Positions 1 to 5,796 of a stretch of 6,880 bases of DNA are shown one piece after another. Positions within the stretch are counted from its first letter, which is position 1. Each line of letters starts with the position of its first letter. The stretch comes from an uncultured Lewinella sp. (GTDB lineage Bacteria; Bacteroidota; Bacteroidia; Chitinophagales; Saprospiraceae): the NCBI GenBank assembly GCA_938021455.1, contig CALIGP010000002.1, positions 1 to 6,880 on the forward strand, read 5' to 3'. A program made the position numbers and the translations under genes. Below the pieces are notes generated by a model, which saw only the letters and a list, made by a program, of their open reading frames with translations, ran no database searches and was not told the DNA's origin.

Positions 1-3000
1 CGAAAACACGGGCGGTGCCTACATCGAGAAGAACCCGCGTACCTATTATATACGTACCAACGGCATTGTCACCAGCCTTGACGATATCCGCAAGATCGTC
101 GTCGACGTCCGCGCCGGCCGCCCCATCCTGATCGAAGACGTCGGCACCGTCCAGTTCGGTCGGGCTCCCCGCTACGGTGCCCTGGTCCGCAACGGCGAAG
201 AAGCCGTCGGTGGCCGCGTCATGATGCTTAAGGGGGCCAACTCCGCCGCCGTTACCGAACGGGTGAAGGAGCGGGTCATCCAGATTCAAAAATCCCTCCC
301 CGAAGGAGTCGTTATCGAGCCCTACCTGGTCCGCGACAAACTGGTCTCCACCGCCATCGGTACCGTACAAAAAAACCTGCTCGAAGGCGGCCTCATCGTT
401 CTCTTCATCCTGATCCTGCTGCTGGGAAACTGGCGGGCCGGCCTCATCGTCGCCTCCGTCATCCCCCTGGCCATGCTCTTTGCCATCAGCATGATGAACC
501 TGTTGGGCATTTCCGCCAACCTGATGAGTCTGGGGGCCATCGACTTCGGCCTGATCGTCGACGGCGCGGTGATCATCGTCGAATCCATCGTCCACCGCCT
601 CCAGGTCCGTTTCGCCGGGCAAAAAATATCCCAGGCGCAAATGGACGGCGAGGTGACCGACAGCTCCATCAAAATCCGCAGCTCGGCCGCTTTCGGCGAG
701 ATCATCATCCTGATGGTCTACATCCCCATCCTCGCCCTCGTCGGTATCGAAGGCAAGATGTTCCGCCCCATGGCCCAAACGGTCATGCTGGCCATCGCCG
801 GCGCACTGATCCTTTCGCTCACCTACGTTCCCGCCATGTCCGCCTTATTCCTCAATAAAAAGGTTACCAATAAGCGCACCATTGCCGATCGCATCATCGG
901 GTTCTTCCAGTGGCTTTATGCCCCGGTCCTTAATGCGGCCCTCCGTTTCAAAACGGTTTTTGTCCTGGCTACCGTCGCCCTGTTTGCCGTTAGCATTTTT
1001 GTCTTTTCGCGCATGGGTGGCGAATTCATTCCCACCCTCGAAGAAGGAGACCTGGCCATGCAGCAAATCCTTCCTCCGGGTACCTCGCTTACCCAAAGCA
1101 TCGAAATGACCAAAAAGGTCCAGGACAAGCTACTCGCCGATTTTCCGGAAATGGAGGAGATCGTCACCAACATCGGTGCCGCCGAAATCCCTACCGACCC
1201 CATGCCCGTGGAAATTGGTGACTACACCATAGTCATGAAGCCAAAGGACGAATGGACTACCGCCGATAACCGCAAGGATATGTTTGAAGCGATCGAAGAA
1301 TCTATGGAAGTCTTCCCTGGTGTCGGCCTTGAATTTTCCCAGCCCATCCAGCTGCGTTTCAACGAACTTATGACCGGCGCCAAAGCCGATATCGCTATCA
1401 AGCTCTACGGTGCGGATCTGGACGTCGCCTTCCAGAAAGCCAAAGAAGCTGAACGGATCATCAGCGACATCCCCGGAGCCGGAACGGTGACGGTAGAGCA
1501 AACCATCGGTATGCCCCAGATTCTCGTCGATTTCGACTACCCGAAAATGGCGCAGTACGGTCTCCAAACCCGCGACGTCAACCGCGTGATCAGCGCTGCC
1601 TTCGCGGGAGCCTCCGCCGGTACCATCTACGAAGGGGAACGCCGGTTCGATCTTACCGTACGGCTCAAGGAAGGCAACCGTGCCGGTATCGCCGACGTGC
1701 AAAACCTGTTCATTCCGCTCGAAAATGGCAGCCAGGTCCCCCTGCGGGAAGTGGTCTCCGTCGAACTCGTCGACGCGCCCATGCAGATCAGCCGCGAAAA
1801 CACCAACCGCCGCATCGTCATCGGCGTCAACGTTGGCGATACCGACGTGGAGACCCTGGTCGGCGACATTCAATCAGCCCTCGACCAAAACATTGAACTC
1901 CCTCCTGGCTACTATTTCACTTACGGAGGCCAATTTGAGAACCTTCAGGCGGCTTCAGCGCGGCTCGCCATTGCCGTTCCGGTAGCCCTGGCCCTCATCT
2001 TCATCCTGCTGTTTTTCACCTTCGGTAGCTTTAGCCAGGCCGCGCTCATTTTCGTGGCCATTCCACTCTCCGCTATTGGCGGCATCCTTGCGCTGGAACT
2101 CCGCGGCATGCCCTTCAGTATCTCCGCTGGCATCGGTTTCATTGCGCTCTTCGGGGTGGCCGTGCTCAACGGCATCGTCCTGATCGGCTACTTCAATGAG
2201 CTTAAAAAAGAAGGCTGGGACGACGTACGCGCCCGCATCATCGAGGGCACCAAAGTCCGCTTGCGGCCCGTCATCATGACCGCCTCCGTCGCCTCCCTCG
2301 GCTTCCTCCCCATGGCCCTGTCCACCTCGGGCGGCGCGGAGGTGCAGCGGCCACTCGCGACGGTGGTCATCGGCGGCTTGCTCACCGCCACTTTCCTCAC
2401 CCTCATCATACTCCCCATCCTCTACAGTTGGCTGGAAGGCTGGAAGAACCGGAGGAGTGGCGTGTCTAAAGTAGCCGTCTTAATACCATTACTATTGTGC
2501 TCTTTTTGGGCGCGGGCGCAGGTGCAAAGCGAGTTGGAGGAGCAAGGCGACCCTACCCCGATGACCCTGAACGAAGCGGTCAACCTCGCGATCACCCGTA
2601 ACCCAACCGTTGCCACCGCAAACGAACTCACGGAGCAAAGTAGGAGCCTGCAAAACCTCCCCTACTCTCCCGGCAACACCGACATCAGCTACCAGGGAGA
2701 CGGCTTGTTCCGCGAAAACGGACAGCGCGTCAGCCAGCTCTCCGTGGTGCAGCAGTTCGCCCACCCCGCCGGTATCCGGGCCACCAATGCCGTTCAGGAT
2801 GCCATCGTGCGTTCCAACGAAATCAGTGGTCGACTTACCGAGGCCGAGCTGGCCCTGGAAGTAAGTAAACGCTATTATGAACTCCAGCAGCGGGAAGCAT
2901 TGCTCCGGCTTTATGAACAGCTAACCGCCACCTACGCGGAGTATTACCGAACGGCCTTGATCCGTGCGGAAACCGGCGAAGCAAACCGCCTCGAAGCCCT

Positions 3001-3679
3001 CAACCTCGGCTCCCGCCTCCGGGAACAGGAGTTGCTGGCCGAACGGGCAAGGCTAGCAGTGTCCTCCCTACGGCAACGACTCGGTGTATTGATCGGAGCC
3101 GACGGCGACGTCACCGCCAGGGACACCTTAAGTCAGATTGCCCTCCCCTTCTCCATCGATAGGTCCATAAATACACTCGCCGTCCAACTGGCGGAGCAGG
3201 ACATCGCCTTCACCCGCGCCAATATTAACCGTACTCGTGCCGAACTCAAACCCGGCTTCCGCCTCGGCTATTCCGCCCAACAGTATTTCGAAGGGGGTTA
3301 CCTCAGCGGTATCGAGGCCGGTATTACGCTGCCCCTTTTCAACAAGTCAACTAAGAGGCGCATCGAGGCTCAACAGTTGGGCGTCGCCGTTGCGGAATCC
3401 CAACTGGAAGCTACCCGCCTCCACCGCCGTAGCGAACAACTGGAGGCCAGTAACCAGCTCCGTGAGATCGAAGCTTCCCTGACCTTTTACCGGGAGCAGC
3501 TAGCCGTGGTAAACCCTGAAATCGTTCGCATCTCCCGCCTCAACTACCGAGCCGGTGAGATCACTTACCTCGAGCTGCTCAGCGCACTCGATATGCTGGC
3601 CGACAACAACATCGGCTACCTCGAATCCCTCCTGGCCTACAACCAAACCGTAGCCCGTATCCAATTCCTCAACCAATAA
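1..3679 (+). CDS. czcA: CzcA-type RND heavy-metal efflux pump fused to a CzcC/TolC-type outer-membrane channel (5' partial)
   Basis: The frame is open from the left edge (first full codon at 2) to a TAA at 3677-3679, giving 1225 residues. The pair of ATGs at 221 is not the start, because the upstream codons read as pump sequence (ENTGGAYIEK, then RNGEEAVGG). Residues 1 to about 817 are a CzcA pump lacking roughly 220 N-terminal residues. Helix 4 carries AIDFGLIVDGAVIIVE, with D181, D187 and E194 spaced like the CzcA proton-relay residues D402/D408/E415, which points to divalent cations rather than Cu/Ag. Also visible are GIEGKMFRPMA, GGEFIPTLEEGDL and GGAEVQRPLATVV. Residues 821-840 form a signal-peptide-like segment. 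Residues from about 845 to 1225 are an outer-membrane efflux protein: two helical-hairpin halves, the strand-like PGFRLGYSAQ and AGITLPLF, and the typical YRAGEITYLELL near the end. The role is proton-driven export of periplasmic or cytosolic metal across the outer membrane, with the adaptor encoded 13 bases downstream. Pump-channel fusions are, from memory, known in Bacteroidota. Confidence 0.95.
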   Translation, partial: ENTGGAYIEKNPRTYYIRTNGIVTSLDDIRKIVVDVRAGRPILIEDVGTVQFGRAPRYGALVRNGEEAVGGRVMMLKGANSAAVTERVKERVIQIQKSLPEGVVIEPYLVRDKLVSTAIGTVQKNLLEGGLIVLFILILLLGNWRAGLIVASVIPLAMLFAISMMNLLGISANLMSLGAIDFGLIVDGAVIIVESIVHRLQVRFAGQKISQAQMDGEVTDSSIKIRSSAAFGEIIILMVYIPILALVGIEGKMFRPMAQTVMLAIAGALILSLTYVPAMSALFLNKKVTNKRTIADRIIGFFQWLYAPVLNAALRFKTVFVLATVALFAVSIFVFSRMGGEFIPTLEEGDLAMQQILPPGTSLTQSIEMTKKVQDKLLADFPEMEEIVTNIGAAEIPTDPMPVEIGDYTIVMKPKDEWTTADNRKDMFEAIEESMEVFPGVGLEFSQPIQLRFNELMTGAKADIAIKLYGADLDVAFQKAKEAERIISDIPGAGTVTVEQTIGMPQILVDFDYPKMAQYGLQTRDVNRVISAAFAGASAGTIYEGERRFDLTVRLKEGNRAGIADVQNLFIPLENGSQVPLREVVSVELVDAPMQISRENTNRRIVIGVNVGDTDVETLVGDIQSALDQNIELPPGYYFTYGGQFENLQAASARLAIAVPVALALIFILLFFTFGSFSQAALIFVAIPLSAIGGILALELRGMPFSISAGIGFIALFGVAVLNGIVLIGYFNELKKEGWDDVRARIIEGTKVRLRPVIMTASVASLGFLPMALSTSGGAEVQRPLATVVIGGLLTATFLTLIILPILYSWLEGWKNRRSGVSKVAVLIPLLLCSFWARAQVQSELEEQGDPTPMTLNEAVNLAITRNPTVATANELTEQSRSLQNLPYSPGNTDISYQGDGLFRENGQRVSQLSVVQQFAHPAGIRATNAVQDAIVRSNEISGRLTEAELALEVSKRYYELQQREALLRLYEQLTATYAEYYRTALIRAETGEANRLEALNLGSRLREQELLAERARLAVSSLRQRLGVLIGADGDVTARDTLSQIALPFSIDRSINTLAVQLAEQDIAFTRANINRTRAELKPGFRLGYSAQQYFEGGYLSGIEAGITLPLFNKSTKRRIEAQQLGVAVAESQLEATRLHRRSEQLEASNQLREIEASLTFYREQLAVVNPEIVRISRLNYRAGEITYLELLSALDMLADNNIGYLESLLAYNQTVARIQFLNQ
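2451..2457 (+). promoter_or_regulatory. Shine-Dalgarno-like GGAGGAG inside the fused gene
   Basis: GGAGGAG lies 4 bases before an in-frame GTG at 2462 (6 bases if the core GGAGG is counted), a near-ideal spacing for a ribosome binding site. It falls in the Arg-Arg-Ser codons just after the last pump helix. The starts at 3693, 4983 and 5797 have no such sequence, as expected if this is a Bacteroidota, where Shine-Dalgarno pairing is little used. It may therefore be a functional internal site, a relic of a separate czcC gene, or chance. Confidence 0.4.
2462..2518 (+). other. Signal-peptide-like segment embedded at the pump-channel junction
   Basis: The in-frame codons from GTG 2462 read V-S-K, then a hydrophobic core VAVLIPLLLCSFW, then ARA followed by Gln at 2519. 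Read as a start (Met-Ser-Lys...), this is a compact signal peptide with an A-x-A signal peptidase I site before Q840. In the fusion, K-N-R-R residues just upstream fit a cytosolic end of pump helix 12, so this segment would act as a thirteenth helix that delivers the channel domain to the periplasm. Cleavage after A839 would free a channel of about 386 residues beginning with Gln. That cleavage is inferred, not shown. Leu-Leu-Leu-Cys at 830-833 is not a good lipobox. Confidence 0.7.
2462..3679 (+). other. czcC: CzcC/TolC-like outer-membrane channel domain, possibly also made from its own GTG start
   Basis: This is the C-terminal 405 codons of the fused frame, about the length of a free-standing CzcC with its signal peptide. 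The order is leader (821-839), the opening helix MTLNEAVNLAITRNPTV typical of outer-membrane efflux proteins, long Leu/Glu/Arg-rich alpha-helical stretches, short strand-like segments near GYSAQQYF and GIEAGITLPLF, then a second helical hairpin ending in YRAGEITYLELLSALD. Such proteins trimerise into a beta-barrel with a periplasmic alpha-tunnel. Whether it is translated separately from the GTG, released from the fusion by signal peptidase, or stays attached cannot be settled from sequence. It is listed apart because the junction bears all the marks of an independent gene start. Confidence 0.6.
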
Positions 3680-3692
3680 TTCCATCGTCCCG

Positions 3693-4976
3693 ATGAAAAC
3701 TATAAAGCAACTAACCAGTGCCCTCCCCGCACTGCTCCTAATCCTCCTCCTCAGCACCTGCGACCGCGGCTCCACTGAGCCTGTCGAACGTGCCCAACAA
3801 CACGAAGAAGGGGACGGCCACGACCACGACGCACCCGCCACCGAGAAAATGGTCGACGATAAGCACGGCGATGATGAACACGAAGACCATGACGGAGAAC
3901 ACGAAGAAGAGGAAGGCGTCCACCTCACAAAGATTCAGATGGAAACCATGGACATCGGCTTCGGTGATTTCACCAACCTGAAAATTAACGATTTCGTTTC
4001 AGCTACCGGCACCCTCGATCTGCCGCCCAACGGCTATGCCGCCGTAAGCGCTCGCGCCATGGGGTTTGTGCGCAATTCTCGGAATTATGTGGAAGGTGAT
4101 TATGTCAAAAAAGGAGCGACACTCGCCTACCTAGAGAACCCTGACTTTATCGATCACCAACAAAACTACCTGGAAACCTCCGCCGAACTCACCTTCCTGC
4201 GCCAGGAACTCGAACGCCAGGAAACGCTCCTGGCTGCGGATGCCGGCATCCTCAAAACCGTCCAGCGGCTCCGCTCCGAAGTTGCCGCGAAAACGGCGCG
4301 CCTGGCCGGGATTCGGGAACGACTCGAATACCTGGGCATCAGAACCGCGAACCTGAGCGCCGAAAACATCACCAATCGCATCACGCTTTTCGCCCCACGC
4401 TCCGGATATATTACCAGCATCGCCATGCACGATGGTATGTACGTCGAACCCGCTACCGCACTGATGGAACTCATCGACGAAAAGCATTTTCACCTCGAAC
4501 TGGATGTTTTCGAACGGGACATTACCAAAATCAGTAAGGGGCAAAAAATGACCTATACCGGTCCTTCAATCGGGCCAGAGCGTTACGAGGCCGAAGTACA
4601 CGTGATCGGCAAGGAATTCAACGAGGAAAATAAAACCGTGCGCGTTCACGCTCATCCTTCCGGAAAGCAACCACCCTTCGTACGAGGTCGCTTCGTCGAA
4701 GCCCGCATTTTCCTTACCGACCAAACCGTCCGGGCGCTTCCGGAAGACGCCGTTCTACGCGAGGGCGACTTCTCCTACATTTTTGTCGCACCGGCCGAAA
4801 ACAACAGTGACGAGGTGGAATTCGAACGTCTCCGCGTCAACCCCGGTATTACCGACGGAGGCTTTACCGCCGTTCGCCTCATCGATCCATTGCCGGATGG
4901 TATGCGCATTGTCACCCAGGGAGCCTATTTCGTCTACGCCCAGAGCCAGGCCGGAGAACTCGAACACGAACACTAA
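3693..4976 (+). CDS. czcB: CzcB-type periplasmic adaptor (membrane fusion protein), probable lipoprotein
   Basis: The protein has 427 residues and its ATG lies 13 bases after the pump-channel stop. The N-terminus (Met-Lys-Thr-Ile-Lys, then a Leu-rich core) runs into LLLSTC with Cys23, a probable lipobox although Thr at -1 is not classical. Residues 37-76 are a disordered stretch very rich in His, Asp and Glu (HDHD, HEDHDGEHEEEE), likely binding or sensing divalent metal. Then follow the usual adaptor parts: a beta-barrel/lipoyl first half with NYVEGDYVKKGATLAYLENP (131-150), an alpha-hairpin at about 151-215 (LRQELERQETLL and a return helix), the second lipoyl half (ITLFAPRSGYITSIAMHDGMYV), a beta-barrel (HLELDVFERDITKISKGQ), and a membrane-proximal domain to the end. 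The C-terminus is HEH. In the family, six copies link the RND trimer to the outer-membrane trimer. The start is supported by the leader and the small gap; no Shine-Dalgarno sequence is seen. Confidence 0.95.
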   Translation: MKTIKQLTSALPALLLILLLSTCDRGSTEPVERAQQHEEGDGHDHDAPATEKMVDDKHGDDEHEDHDGEHEEEEGVHLTKIQMETMDIGFGDFTNLKINDFVSATGTLDLPPNGYAAVSARAMGFVRNSRNYVEGDYVKKGATLAYLENPDFIDHQQNYLETSAELTFLRQELERQETLLAADAGILKTVQRLRSEVAAKTARLAGIRERLEYLGIRTANLSAENITNRITLFAPRSGYITSIAMHDGMYVEPATALMELIDEKHFHLELDVFERDITKISKGQKMTYTGPSIGPERYEAEVHVIGKEFNEENKTVRVHAHPSGKQPPFVRGRFVEARIFLTDQTVRALPEDAVLREGDFSYIFVAPAENNSDEVEFERLRVNPGITDGGFTAVRLIDPLPDGMRIVTQGAYFVYAQSQAGELEHEH

Positions 4977-4982
4977 ACGATC

Positions 4983-5777
4983 ATGAATAAAAGTATCTAT
5001 AAAGTTACCGCCATGGACTGTTCGGCCGAAGAGCAAATGGTCCGGATGCAGTTAGAGCCACTCCCTCAGGTGGAGCGGCTCGACTTCGACCTACCCGCCC
5101 GACAACTAACCGTATATCATCGCGATGTGGTTACTCCCGTTACCCAAGCCCTCCATCAGCTTAAATTAGGAGACCAATTACTCACCACTGAAACCGCCGA
5201 ACTTCCAGCAGTGGACGATGATAGTGCCCAGCAAAAAAAGATCCTTTGGTGGGTACTCGGCATCAACGCCGGGTTCTTCCTGGTCGAAATGGTTTTTGGT
5301 CTGATTTCCGGTTCTATGGGGCTTATCGCGGATTCGCTCGATATGCTGGCCGACGCTTTTGTCTACGCCCTGAGCCTGTTGGCTGTCGGTGCGGTTGCAG
5401 CCCGTAAAAAACAGATCGCCGGTTACAGTGGCTATATCCAGATCGGGCTTGCTGTTCTTGGCTTCGTGGAAGTACTACGTCGCTTTATTGGTTATGGGGA
5501 AGTGCCTGACTTTAAGGTCATGATCATCGTAGCCTCCCTGGCTTTGGTTGGGAATGCCGTCTGTCTGTGGCTTATCCAAAAAACCAAGCGAGGCGAAGCC
5601 CACATGGAAGCCAGTTACATCTTCACTTCTAACGATATCATCATCAATTTTGGAGTAATCTTATCCGGTGTCCTCGTCTATCTCACCGCTACACGTTGGC
5701 CTGATTTGGTCGTCGGTAGTATCGTCTTCGCCGTCGTACTCCGTGGGGCTTTTCGCATTTTGAAACTAGCTAAATAA
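4983..5777 (+). CDS. Hybrid cation transporter: N-terminal HMA-like domain plus short CDF-type membrane domain
   Basis: The protein has 264 residues and its ATG lies 6 bases after the czcB stop. Residues 1-70 look like an HMA fold (beta-alpha-beta-beta-alpha-beta) with the metal loop MDCSAEE, in which the second Cys of CxxC is Glu16. After an acidic linker, residues 88-258 contain about six membrane helices. Helix 2 has LIADSLDMLAD, matching the CDF metal-site pattern with D120 and D124 in the DxxxD arrangement of FieF/YiiP. In helix 5, FTSND keeps the Asp (D218) but has Phe214 where FieF has His153. The protein ends right after helix 6 (KLAK), so the roughly 85-residue cytoplasmic domain of ordinary CDF exporters is absent. 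The likely role is cytoplasm-to-periplasm (or reverse) transport of a divalent ion such as Zn, with the HMA-like domain perhaps replacing the missing metal-sensing domain. Direction and metal are inferred. I recall similar short proteins in other Bacteroidota metal clusters. Confidence 0.85.
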   Translation: MNKSIYKVTAMDCSAEEQMVRMQLEPLPQVERLDFDLPARQLTVYHRDVVTPVTQALHQLKLGDQLLTTETAELPAVDDDSAQQKKILWWVLGINAGFFLVEMVFGLISGSMGLIADSLDMLADAFVYALSLLAVGAVAARKKQIAGYSGYIQIGLAVLGFVEVLRRFIGYGEVPDFKVMIIVASLALVGNAVCLWLIQKTKRGEAHMEASYIFTSNDIIINFGVILSGVLVYLTATRWPDLVVGSIVFAVVLRGAFRILKLAK

Positions 5778-5796
5778 TCTATCGCAATACACAATC

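Noticed and set aside
221..226. ATG-ATG at 221 as the start of the pump gene
   Set aside because: The frame is open to position 2 and the 73 codons before it encode conserved CzcA porter-domain sequence; the real start is left of the window.
1130..1873. A 247-codon open frame on the minus strand
   Set aside because: It lies wholly within the porter-domain region of the CzcA gene, has no recognisable motif and low-complexity Asp/Gly/His composition; it is an antisense shadow of GC-biased codons.
2489..2500. Leu-Leu-Leu-Cys in the junction segment as a lipobox for a lipoprotein CzcC
   Set aside because: Leu at -1 is not accepted by lipoprotein signal peptidase as a rule, and an A-x-A site followed by Gln lies six residues further on.
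3587..3604. An exact 18-base repeat, shared with 5337-5354, coding for LDMLAD in both the channel domain and the CDF-like protein
   Set aside because: The two proteins are unrelated at this point and the match does not extend; chance peptide identity plus shared codon preference explains it.
3819..3833. Near-identical GGCCACGACCACG in czcB and in the ATPase gene (around 6256), considered as a repeat or protein-binding site
   Set aside because: Both encode Gly-His-Asp-His in His-rich stretches, where CAC/GAC codons recur naturally.
3500..3928. A 142-codon minus-strand frame across the end of the pump-channel gene and the start of czcB
   Set aside because: Its Ser/Cys/Trp/Pro-rich start is the antisense of the His/Asp/Glu-rich stretch of CzcB, and it runs against two well-supported genes.
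5778..5796. The 19-base gap before the ATPase gene as a promoter or riboswitch
   Set aside because: It is too short for either, and no hairpin or promoter pattern is visible; it is an ordinary spacer within an operon.
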